Shown one piece after another: positions 1 to 27,700 of a stretch of DNA of 64,000 nucleotides (its first letter is position 1; the number at the start of each line of letters is the position of its first letter). The notes under the pieces are model-generated. The model saw nothing but the letters and a program-made list of their open reading frames with translations, searched no databases and had not been told where the DNA came from. Location of the stretch: the NCBI GenBank assembly GCA_019722365.1, contig JADFUC010001527.1:778001-842000 (forward strand), in the 5' to 3' direction. Source of the DNA: Lithospermum erythrorhizon. Its lineage: Eukaryota > Streptophyta > Magnoliopsida > Boraginales > Boraginaceae. Made by a program: the position numbers and the translations under genes.

Positions 1-505
1 AATTTAAATAACATAGGTTGCAACAAGTTAGTAACTAACCATTGTCCATTGTTAGTTCAGAAGGATCATTTTGTTAGTAGCAAAGATAACGTTTCCCGGA
101 ACGCTTTCGTGCTGTACAACTTTATGTTACACTTGAGGACCCCTAATATATGTACCAGATTGGACAGATTTGTGATATCATAACCATTAGCGAAGGCTGT
201 CTCCAATGAATCACACAACGATACTCTAACCAACATGGCTCCTAGGCACTTGCAACCACTCGACCGGGCAGTCTTAGACTGAAGTCCTTCGACAATTGTC
301 AGAGAAATTCCCTCCATGCAACATTCACAGTTTGTAACTTGACTCCAGGTTATAGCCGATTTTCTGTTGTATGTGCAGGATACATTTACATTCCCTTCTT
401 TAGCTGAAGCAGACGGATGAAACCCTGTTGAGGAACTTACCAAGGAGCCACAATCGGTAATCTAGTAATATGGAATGTCAATTACATGTTGACAAAGCCA
501 CAATG
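1..505. other. 3' flank of the SPI-type gene, no gene supported
   Basis: This stretch lies downstream of the stop codon of the BEACH-WD40 gene (stop at 506-508, minus strand) and probably holds its 3' untranslated region and terminator. A 125-codon minus-strand open frame (66-443) is present but does not resemble anything I know, lacks a convincing start context and lies where a 3' UTR is expected. Confidence 0.5.
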
Positions 506-17221
<16,716 letters not shown>

Positions 17222-18881
17222 CGTTCCACCTCCTCATCCGCCGCCTCCCTCCGCCGCAGATCCACCAAATTCTCCGCCGGAGCTATTTAAATCACGTGTC
17301 AATTTATATCCATATATATTATATTAACAATAATTACGTGTATAATATGTGATTGATTAGCAAGATCTGAATATCCAGAATAATTAATATTGATTACAAA
17401 TTAATAAAATAAAATGAATAAAAAGATCTGAATATAGAGAAATGAATTTTGATTAAATAATTATTAAAATAAATGGATGAATAATTTGGTGATCTGGAAA
17501 ATTGAGAAATTTGGGGATTTGTGTGTGTGTGATTCAGTGTGTGTTTCTGGTTTTTTTTCTTTTTTCTCCGCGCCTTGTTTCTCACTCTAAATCTTGTTTT
17601 GTTTTCCAAATTTTGATTTGATGAGCTGATTTAATTTTCTCTCTCTAGGAATGTTTTTAGCTAATAATAAACCCCTTTCTTCACGTCAGCGTGGGATGAG
17701 GCTCCACGTGGCGGCTCCTCGATTTATGGGTTTAAGACCAAGACGTGAAGGCCAGTTATATTTTTCGGTTTATGGCTTTGGTGCTCGGGGGGATAGTCTT
17801 TATTATCATGTCGAGTTCGAACGGCTATAGATTGGATAGATACTTGATTGATCCGATTGAGTTATTTTTTATTCGAGTGTGACTTGATAGTCCGCCAAGA
17901 GAATAATCGAGTCGGATTTTTCGGATCAAGCACCGAGCTGGTAGTGTTGTTGCATGTCGTGTTCGAACGACTACCGACTATCATGATCGAGTAGACACTC
18001 GGGTAACATGTTGTTTCGGAATCGTACAATTTTTGTACTCATGAGTCGTGTGTGACTTGATAGCCAACCAAGAGGATAATTGAGTTGGGTTTTCCGGACC
18101 AACTACGAGCGAGTACTGGATTATTTGGTTAAGTGATAGCTCTAGTTGTAACATAAGGATGATTCGTTGAAGTGGACTTTGTAACTACGATAGCTAAGTG
18201 GACTTGAACTAGAGCTAAAAAAAATAGCTCACTTTGGCAAAAGCTTGTTCGAAATTTAATGCAATGCCGATTGCTTATAAATAAAATATAGTTTACTAAT
18301 TAAATATTACAAAATTAAGCACAAATCGACAAGGTGAACCAACTGACCTTTACTTTCAACATAAAATGCATGTAAGATTCAATATGAAAATTCGAAACAT
18401 TGTATAATTAAGTGCACGTTATATTTAAAATGCCTAACAAAAAAGTTATTGATAAATTATAATAAGAATAGTTTGCAAAACATGCATCATTGATCTTATA
18501 TTAGCTTTTTTTAATATTAAAGAGCGAGCCAACATGTTATCTGATAAGAGTTATTATCCCAAACCAACCTCGAGACTTGACTCCGCTGAGAATGACAGAG
18601 CCAAACGCTTGGGTGCGCACTCTGAATTAAATATACACACACCCCACTGATTTTAAGATTAAACGCATTTTGGCTTTGTCCCCCTCAATATAATTTCTAT
18701 AACTACTATATTTCAAAACAAGTGAACAAAATACTATTTCACCCTCAACAAAAACTATTTGATGTGTGTATAACAACTCAGATAATTGACCTGGTCAAAC
18801 AAGCTTAGGAATGCAACATTTTCATGTCTTATTAACATAGATTCAGCTAACAGAAAGGGAAAATCATTTACTCGCATAAAA
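17222..18881. promoter_or_regulatory. Divergent intergenic region between SPI-type and JMJ31-type genes
   Basis: The two start codons (17221 minus, 18882 plus) point away from each other, so this 1.66 kb spacer must hold both 5' UTRs and promoters. It contains GA/CT-rich and poly-T tracts (17540-17650), two ACGTG cores near 17680-17745 (cttcacgtcagcgt and ctccacgtggc, the latter a G-box-like CACGTG), and the direct repeat at 17808-18115. No single TATA box stands out enough for me to assign a transcription start. Confidence 0.45.
17808..18115. repeat. Imperfect direct repeat in the divergent spacer
   Basis: A unit containing gttcgaacg(g/a)cta, then later gtgtgacttgatag and a gagtcgg/gagttgg stretch, occurs twice. 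The gttcgaacg parts are near 17815 and 17961; the gtgtgacttgatag parts are near 17876 and 18050. The block is more GC-rich than its surroundings. It codes for nothing visible and I do not recognise the repeat family. Confidence 0.6.
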
Positions 18882-21800
18882 ATGAGCGATTCCTCTTTGC
18901 AAATTCGATTCTACGATAATAATCCATCGGCAGAAGAATTCGTTTCCTTAATCGAACCCAATAATGTTCCCGCGGTATTACTCCACTCTTAACTCTCTTT
19001 ACATCATACTGAATGTCCCAAAATTCATGTCTATTTTGATTAACAGGTATTTAGAGGGTGTGTGATGGATTGGAAGGCATATGCTAAGTGGAATCCTAGA
19101 AATGGAGGCCTCCATTATTTGCAGGTTTTGTGGATTTGTATACACCTTGAGTTTGATAGCGTTAGTTTGATATCAAGGTCTTTTTATTCAGGAGAAAGTG
19201 GGTTCATTAAATGTGGAGGCTATGTTATCAAGCTCTGCACCCATCTTTAATGGGGATATTCGAAGTCATGAACGGGTAATATTATAGCCTTGTTCATCAA
19301 CCATATTCTGATTAGTAGTAATGTTGTTTCTCTCTCCAATTCAAAAGGTACCGCTGCCATTTTCTACGTTTATTGGATATTGCAATCATCTTCAACTTAA
19401 GTCGCTAGGTTTGGTTCAATCTCTTGCTGAACAAAGTGCTTTGATGCACAACCAAGCTCTACATCAGATATATCTAGCTCAGGTACCAATTTTCAATACA
19501 GAAAATGAAGAAAAGGTTCAATTGGGGTGTCTCCGAGAGGACATTCACTCGGTATGTCATGCCACTTTCATATTTTTGCTATATGTCATTACTAATTATG
19601 CAAATTGGATAATGGACTCTCTTACTACGTTTGCAGCCTCCATTTTTGGAGACAAAAGAACTTGCTGCCATCAACTTGTGGATGAATAGCGTTGAAACTA
19701 GATCAAGCACACACTACGATCCTCACCATAATCTTTTATGCGTAGTTGCTGGGTGTAAACAAGGTATATCACAGTGCGGGGTTCCTTTCACGTTCTACCT
19801 TGTTTGGTATTATATACAAGTAGTGATGAGTACGTTGCCAATTGCCATCACACTATTATTTTAGGGATTACCTTGAGTGGTATTACTTCCTTAGAAATTA
19901 GCTGGTTGGGATTACTGTTTTTTACTCCATGTTCTGCTACAGGGATAATCTATCTTCCCTGGCCACCCTTACTCTATGAGGATTTGTCTTTGTAGTAGCT
20001 TATATTTAGTCTCTTTTAATGAACAAAAAAACAAGATCTTGAGTTTGAGTATCTTGAATATGTTATAAATGAAAGAAAACAGTAGAAATGCTCTGCAAAA
20101 CATTCTCTAGCTTTTACTTAGCATTGATTTATGCCATTATCTAGGTAAAAATGAAAAAGTGAAACCGCTATGGTCCGCTGTGGTTTGTGATTCTAACTGT
20201 GAAAGTGCTTTCTGGCTTCAATTTGGTATCGATACTATTGCAGATTGTTGTTTGTTCCTGCTCTATATTCATGTAGTTTCGGGGAATTTTTTCTTCTTCT
20301 CATTACTGGTTTGTGGCTCTGCATGAATTTGTTTGACTTGCCAGTTGATCTTTGGCCACCTACTGCAATGCCAGTATTGTACCCACAACCTATATACGGA
20401 GAAGCCTCGAACCACAGGTAAATGCTTTCATCCTTTACAGAAGTACGATGTGTTAACTTGTTTCTAATTATCTGGATTCTCCGTTCATCATGATTTTCAT
20501 CTGTACTTCTATTGTACCTTACAGTTCCATTTCTATAGAGAGCCCAGATCTTTCTCTTTATCCCAAGGCACAACATGCACGTGACTATTCCCAGAAGCTT
20601 ACCCTTCACGCCGGTGATGCTCTATTTATTCCAGAGGGCTGGTAAATTTTCTTTTATTTTCACTTATTCATGTGTTAAGAATCTCCCTTATACGTTCTTT
20701 ATGGTTCCGCTCGTTTTTCTACTATCATCATCTGCTTACTCCATTATAACTCTTGTGACATCTCATTTCTTTCTTTTCTTCTTTTTGGTAATGTGAGCTC
20801 CACACCTCCACCTGTAATTATATATTTACTAATGCTATTAATGGTTAAAATAATGGGATAAGTACATCCAAATGACTGATGGCATAATTTTCAATTTACA
20901 TTATCAGATTTTTTGTTCGACAATCTGCAAAGTGACTTCTCTGTCATTTGCTCGACAGGTTCCACCAAGTGAACAGTGACTGTTTAACCATTGCTGTTAA
21001 CTTCTGGTGGCAATCTGGCATAATGTCTGCCATGGTCAGTCACATGGACGCATATTACCTGCGTAGAATATTGAGCAGGTCATATTTGAGCATTATTGTA
21101 AAATGAACTTGCTTTTATATTCTTTTGTCCATCGAATATGTGCTAATGAAGTCTTTCTCTTTGAATACCTTTCTTTTGCCACGGAACTCCAGATTGACTG
21201 GTCATGAGATGGTAAGTGGCTTTCTGTGTCTCTATAGATATATTAGAAAGGCTGGCATTTACTTCAGAATGACTGTGAAGTATTGCAAAAAGTTTCACAA
21301 TGGCTTTTTAGTTGTTTAGTGGAACTTTATTAATAGAAACACAACATTCCATTCAGAGTTTTTAGCACATATACAAATGTTGACTTCAAAATATATAAGG
21401 ACAACCGTTATGATTCAAAACCTTTCACAATATTTAAGGGATGGTAGGAGTGTGGGACTAGGGAGTATATATGCTAATTTTTCTTGTCCATTTTTTCATA
21501 AGTAAATCAGATTCTAGTGTTCTTAAGAATCCATGGGAAGCTGTTTCCTGTTGTATCGAGAGCATCTCACTATCTACAGAAGACATAAGGGTCCTGTCTG
21601 GCCCTTAATATTCTCTTATAACACTTTTGGGGCTAGGTTCGCTGTTTCATATTTAGAACTCTTGGAGATAATTCATCTGATTTGTTTTATTCAGGCATCT
21701 GTATATTTTTATTGTTAGCTAGTCTCATTATTGTTGGGAACTGTATTCAGAATGTAGAAGGCTGATAGGATGTGTGAAATCCTCTTTATATATTTTGCTT

Positions 21801-23835
21801 TCTCTTGTGTTTCCTTCAATCCTCTTGAGGATAAATTTTTCATTACGTTGTAAATTATAATCAGGGCAGAACCAAATGTTACGTCTGTCTTCTGTCACTC
21901 AAGTATCTGGATCCTCTTTACTTAGCTAAAAAGCAACGAATGGAAGCATACAGGTTAAGTATTTTATTTGAGCTTACTTTCTATTGCACTCTTAGTCCTG
22001 CAAGGAAAAATTATTTTAGCCTACTAGAGTTAAGTTTCGGTTATTAATGACTCTCTAAGCTTACTGGGATTGTATAAAAACCCTCATAGTGATTTGGAAA
22101 GCCTTCTCAGATGCATAGACCAAAGTGGAAACATGCTGTGTCCTTTAGCTTGACCCTCTTTAAGCGCAGTCTCTTGGGGAAACTCATATTAGTCTACGAA
22201 AGCATTGATACATGGACCAGTTAATTCAACCACTGAAGATGATGCAGTTGTTGCAGAGAACAATACAACAAAGAATTTTGTGAATGAATCGTCATGCAAT
22301 CTGGTGGACGATCAAATTGCTAATTTTATTTGGAATCTTGATCCACTAATCCTTCAGAGTATCCTCCTTGCCATGGCTGTAAGTTCATGATCTTAAAACA
22401 CTCTTCCTCTTTTTGACTAATCAGCATAAAATGAGATCAACTTAATTAAAAAATTTCTGGAGACAGTTTTCTTTATCACCCCTCCTTGTTTTGGGTCATG
22501 AAAAAAAAGAAAAAGAACAAAAAACTTAAGATATCGTATCAAGGGCTTAATTAGTGAGTTGGGGACGTCCCAATTTCTTGTTTCAGTATGTACTTGAATA
22601 CTGTTTTCCCTCTATTTAAAACCTTCCGAGAATGTCTAATTTTTCCTCAAGTATTGGTTTCAGTTGTCTCTCAGATACCTCATTTCCGTATTTCATAAAG
22701 TTGGGACCCATTGTTTCTTATTTAGTCATTTAAATTCTAAAGATGTTTGATCACTTCAAAAGTGTACCGTTTAATTTTTTTTTTCAATTTCCTTTCTTGC
22801 TTTTTTTTTTTTTCTCGTGACCAGCTTCTTTGGTTTTTCAATGGTTAGTTAATGTATTAAATCTCATGTTATGCGGTGTGCTTATTAGTGAATATGGGGG
22901 CTGTTACTTTCTTATTAGGACCTCATATGTGAAGTAATCACAATAAAAATTCAACTCTAGGTTTCTTTTGTAAGAGGGTACTATATGTGTAGTAACCTCA
23001 AAGACAATTCTTCAAGTCCAAGTTTCTTTTTGTAAGACAGTAATATATGTTAACCGGAAAAAGAAATCTTCAAGTCCAAGTTTCTTTTGTAAGAGGGCAC
23101 TTTACATATAGTGCAGCTTTCTTTCTTGAAATAACTTATCCAAACACCTTTCAACTTTTCCCATAAATTCATACCTAATCAACAAAGTGACAAACCAACT
23201 TTAAAGTTTAAACTTAAGGTCTCTTAAACTCTGGGATTTATCATTCTAACGTTTTAATCATAACTTGCACACTTCGCAGCGAAAGTTTCCCAGAACTTTA
23301 GAGGCTCTGGTTTTGCATTCACTCTCGCCTGTGGGAGCAGAAGTTCTTACGAGGAAACTTGAGGAAATGGATAAAATGGTCACTGAAGATGAAAGGTAAA
23401 TGCTCATACTATTAGTGTACTATTTATCTTGTATGGCAAATATCCTACTAAATTTTAGACTTCGTCATCTCACGTTGCAGAAATCAATTCTACCAAACCT
23501 TCTATGGCGTGTTTGATGATCAATCTGCTGCCATGGATGCTCTTTTAAATGGGAAAGAGTTGTTTGCACGTCAGGTATTGTACTAGTCTTGGACTCTTTG
23601 GACAGTTATGTATTATACTAGTCTTGGACTCTTTGGTCAGTTTTATATGATCCTGCTTGCTGAAGAAGTCTCTGCATTATATTGTTCTGGTTTTGTTTTT
23701 CATCTTAAGAGATTTGGACAAGGATTACATTTGCGATTTCTACTGTATCAGGCATATAGGAATGTGCTGGACGGGTATTTGGGACTTGATTTCAGCGCTC
23801 CTGAATCATCAAGTCAGATGAATCATGGAAGGTAA
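18882..23835 (+). CDS. JMJ31: JmjC-domain 2-oxoglutarate/Fe(II) dioxygenase, JMJ31 type
   Basis: Likely 2OG-Fe(II) hydroxylase or histone demethylase of the small plant JmjC group. Exons: 18882-18974, 19047-19124, 19192-19275, 19348-19551, 19637-19763, 20345-20417, 20525-20641, 20959-21078, 21193-21211, 21865-21953, 22193-22378, 23280-23395, 23481-23574, 23752-23835 (about 494 aa). The iron triad is visible: H and D of STHYDPHHNL (about residues 179 and 181) and the distal H of EGWFHQVNSD (about 261). The C-terminal third (ALVLHSLSPVGAEVL, then YGVFDDQSAA) extends beyond the dioxygenase core, which argues for JMJ31 rather than JMJ32. All junctions keep phase except 21953 to 22193, where one base is unaccounted for: an unseen micro-exon, a different junction or an indel. 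Start chosen at MSDSSLQIRF because splicing after PNNVPA restores VFRGCVMDWKAYAKW. Confidence 0.87.
22921..23112. repeat. Three-copy ~60 bp tandem repeat in a JMJ31-type intron
   Basis: Units containing tcaa(c/g)t(c/c)(t/c)a(g/a)gtttctttt followed by gtaaga and an atatgt stretch begin near 22951, 23012 and 23069, with a partial leading unit at 22921. The array is intronic, in the 0.9 kb intron before exon 23280-23395. No function is apparent. Confidence 0.65.
23576..23650. repeat. Two-copy 35 bp direct repeat at a donor-side intron end
   Basis: The sequence tactagtcttggactctttgg occurs at about 23581 and 23616, directly after the donor of exon 23481-23574. It lies in the short intron before the last exon of the JMJ31-type gene. 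Confidence 0.8.
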
Positions 23836-23909
23836 ACGGTCTTCAATTGCGCTGCAGTGCTGCATTGGCGATGCGTCATCAAGTCGGATGAATCGTGGAA
23901 GGTAGACGG
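23807..23909 (+). repeat. Duplicated segment covering the JMJ31-type stop codon
   Basis: A 33-base segment containing the last ten codons and the TAA (23807-23839) recurs at 23877-23909, 70 bases downstream, with four or five substitutions. The second copy lies in the 3' UTR. Because the copies differ by substitutions rather than gaps this looks like a real local duplication. Confidence 0.75.
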
Positions 23910-24745
23910 CAGACATATGCTGCCCTTTAAGCTGCAACCCTCTAGTCAGTTTCGAACAGAATGGAAAGGTTGTATGTTGTTTGTAAATGAGTCCAATTAG
24001 ACATTTTGGTATATGATTAGTGTCTCGTCATCTTAGATTGTTAGACAATTGGTCGATTACTTGAACAGTGTAATTAAACTATACACATCCCCTTCCGACA
24101 CATGTTTTTTTTGGCACTCGTCTTTATTACATCACATTTTAATTGCTGGAGAATTGATAACTAAAATGAAAACATGTTAAACTATCTTTTTACTTATCTA
24201 GTCCGAATCATATGTTATATTTTATATAATTATTTATGTTATATTTTATTAAAATCAGGATATATGTCTTATTATTTTATTCAAAATTAATTTATAAGCA
24301 AAAAATACATGTTATGAATTTATGATCTTAATGGATAGTGCCATATAATGTGTAACAAACAATTTCAAAGTGCAACATAATGAATTGCAACCGACATGAA
24401 TAGATGGTTTGTTTTATTTTGTGTGACACTTTCAATTACATTTGTTAAAATTGCGATATATGTATTATTTATTTTAAAAAATTAATTTAATATCGAATTA
24501 ATATCTAAGCACATGTCATGATACTAATAGAATATAATATAGATGTTTATAGAAAATGTAATATAGAATTTCGATTCATAACCAACTATTACTACTAGCT
24601 AAATAAAAAAATAAAGATAAAATGAGAATATCGAAATACAATGAAAATAGCAAAATGATTTTTCCGGGAAATTATAAAAGCTCGAATATTCAAAATCAAT
24701 CTAACGAATTATCTGCTCATCACCTCTCATCCTCTTCCTCGGAAC
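23836..24745. other. Intergenic region before the PP2C-kinase gene
   Basis: Holds the 3' UTR of the JMJ31-type gene and the promoter of the PP2C-kinase gene. It is AT-rich, with two loosely similar stretches (tatgttatattttat near 24210 and 24240). No gene is supported. Confidence 0.5.
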
Positions 24746-27700
24746 ATGACATCATCATCATCATCATCATCAATCATATTAGGGTTTCTACTTTGTTTAA
24801 TTCCATATTTTCCTACTACTCTAGGAGAATCATTAAATTGCGTGGCGGTGTACAGAGAAGGCGGCGCAGCGGCGGTGTTGCAGTCGCCCAAATGCCCCCG
24901 ATTTCTACAAACGGAGGAGGCGAGGAGAAATCACCGCTCGGCGTCTTCCTCCAGGTGTCAGTTGGCGCGCACCGCGTGACGCCGTGCCCTGCCTGTAGGA
25001 GGATCGGATTTTGTGTGCTCTTGATATCCGCATCCCTTTCCCTGGTAATCATATAAAAATTCGAAGTATCGTTTAGTTTTGAATTTTGATGATCGATTAT
25101 TTACTTTTTGTTGTGTGTTGCATTATCATGGTATCAGAGCTAAGGCTATTTTTAATTCTGTTAACCCATATATATGTGCTGTGAAATCAGAACACAAACT
25201 CAAGAACACAATCGGAAACAGAAGCTTAAGATTTGCAGTTTCACTTGTGCTCAAGTTTACAAATGAAAGGCTTACTTTATTGAATGACTAGAACTAGTTA
25301 TTTATAGCTTACAATCCATACATTGTGAATTCTACTTGAAATGAGATAAACTAGCTAACAACTCCTACATATTAGCTGGAATCACTACCGCATGATCTTA
25401 TCTCAATGATGCATTATTCAAATGGTAAAAACAAATGTAATCCGTAAAGAATAGAAATGTTCCAAAACCGTAAAGACAAAGTTCACTTCATTATGCATAA
25501 CGCCTAATGATCTTCACGCTACCAGATGAGTCGGTGGTTATTTGTTCTTCAATCTTCCTAACGCTGAACGTGATTCACATTCAATCCATTTCATCAAGAT
25601 CATGCATTTTCAAGGTTTCTTTGCTTCAAAAATGCATCCACTTTTAGTGCCTTTGTCATCACATCAGTAACTTGATCTTCACTCCTGCAGTAGCTCAGTA
25701 TAATTGCTCCCCTCTTTACCATGTCCCTGAGGAAATGGTACCTCACATCTATGTGCTCGGTCGCCACCATACATTGCCAGATTCTCGAAGCCACGCGGAA
25801 CCTTGTCATATTTAATCAGGCATTCATTTCCTTCATACTTCAATGCCTTCGTGATTCTTTTCATCCGTTAGTTCGACAAGCATTACGCGCAAGAATACCG
25901 CAGAACATATTTGCCTCAGCGGATAGCCAGAACAACGGGTCGCTTCTGCATCCCAAGCAAATCGCCTCCCGAAGTTTAGGATAAAAGCATATCCACTAGT
26001 ACTCTTTCTATCATCATAATCCCCTGCATAATCACTATCTGTAAATACCAACAGCTCCCCTTCCTTTTTGCTTCTGTGATAGAGTATGCCTAGCTGCATA
26101 GTCCCCTTTAGATACCTTAATAATTTTTGCCGGCTGGTATATGTATTTCAAAGAGGGATTGCCTACGTATTTACTCATCGCTGCGTGGCATGATTATATC
26201 CGCCCGGTATTTGTAGCATACGAGGCTCCCCTATCATTTGTTTGTATTGAAAGTGTCATTCATCGGCTTTTCCCCATTTCTTTGTCTTTGATCAACTTTG
26301 GGAGCCCAGAGCTACTGATAACTGCTCATAATACCTGCTCCAAATCTTCGAAGACAAATTAAATATATTGTTTTTTGACATATGAAAATACCATTACGCT
26401 TTCTCGACTACTTCAATTCCTAAAGTAATTATCCTCCAAGATCGCTTCATATCAAATTTCCTAACTGAATGCTTAAATTGCTTTGCATGCAGATCTCTCT
26501 TCATCACTCCGTAATGATCGTGTCATCAACATATGCCTTACTATGATCATCAGGTTTCTTTGATCAACTTTCGCGGAAGAGCGCGCTCATAAGTGCGCAC
26601 TCTGAAAGCCTCACTCAAAAAATGTTGCTCAACTCATAAACCAGTTCTGGTGAGCTCCGCCTTTTAAACCATATAGTGTTTTATGCACCCTATATACCTC
26701 AGGCTCTTCTCCTTCTTCTCATATCCTTTGGTCAGTTCAATGAACACTCCTCCTTAAGTTCTCCATGTGCAGCATCGATTGACATTTCAATCGATGTAGT
26801 TTCCATCCTTTTATAAGTAAAGAATGCTGATGATCAACCTCATGCTGGTTCATTTCGCAACCGCAGCACTTTTAACACAGAAGTCTATTCCTTCTTTTTT
26901 GAGCATAGCCTGGGTGAAACGGGGCCTCGCTATTGGCCACGATACTTCCATTCTCATCTCTTTTAGTTTTAAAATCTATTTCGACTCATCTTTCGGACCT
27001 TCAGAGATCTAGACCATGATTGCTTTTCACACTGAAGTCGATCTCCAACCATAGCATTTCTCCAATTTCTTTGGATTTCAAAGAATCTCAAAGTGCGTAG
27101 ATCATCTCTTCATCAATGCTGGGTAATTCATGTTTAATCATCTTCACTCTAATCCATGTCCACTTACAGGTTAACTTGACATCTTACGCCGGGTTGTCTG
27201 CAGCGCTCTCCCCGGGTCAGAAGCAGACCTTTGTCGATCACCAGACAAAGAAATTTACTCTCCTTTGATCATTGTCATCACTCTCACCGAAAGAATCGCT
27301 TATTCGAGTCCCCATCACCTTAAGGTCTACTTGATCCACTCGATCAGAAGTGTTGATTTCCTTCCCGATATCATCAACATCGTTGTTCGACATTTTGTAA
27401 TATTGCCCTCCTAATAGCATTATCTTCCCATTCCAGCTTCGCCTCCAATCCGGTGTTCATTCTTTCCCCTCACTCCCATGATTTATGTTCTCAAATATAA
27501 CATCTTTTGGTTATCACAATTTTCTGTGGCTTCAGACAGATAACCTATAACCTTTTTGTGCCTTCATTTATCTTTGGCAGAAGACACATGTCATGGGCTT
27601 TTATCCAGCCTTTCCTCCTGTACTTGGGGAATACGAAAGCACGGAGCCACACAACCCCACACTTCAAGTGATCAACAACAAGCCTTTCCACTCCATGCCC

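Noticed and set aside
66..443. Minus-strand 125-codon open frame downstream of the SPI-type stop
   Set aside because: Lies where the 3' UTR is expected and shows no recognisable domain; no splice link to the gene is needed because the WD40 end and stop at 506 match the family's C-terminus.
17800..18000. gttcgaa-containing segments resembling tRNA T-arms
   Set aside because: No acceptor stem, D-arm or anticodon arm can be built around them; they belong to a direct repeat.
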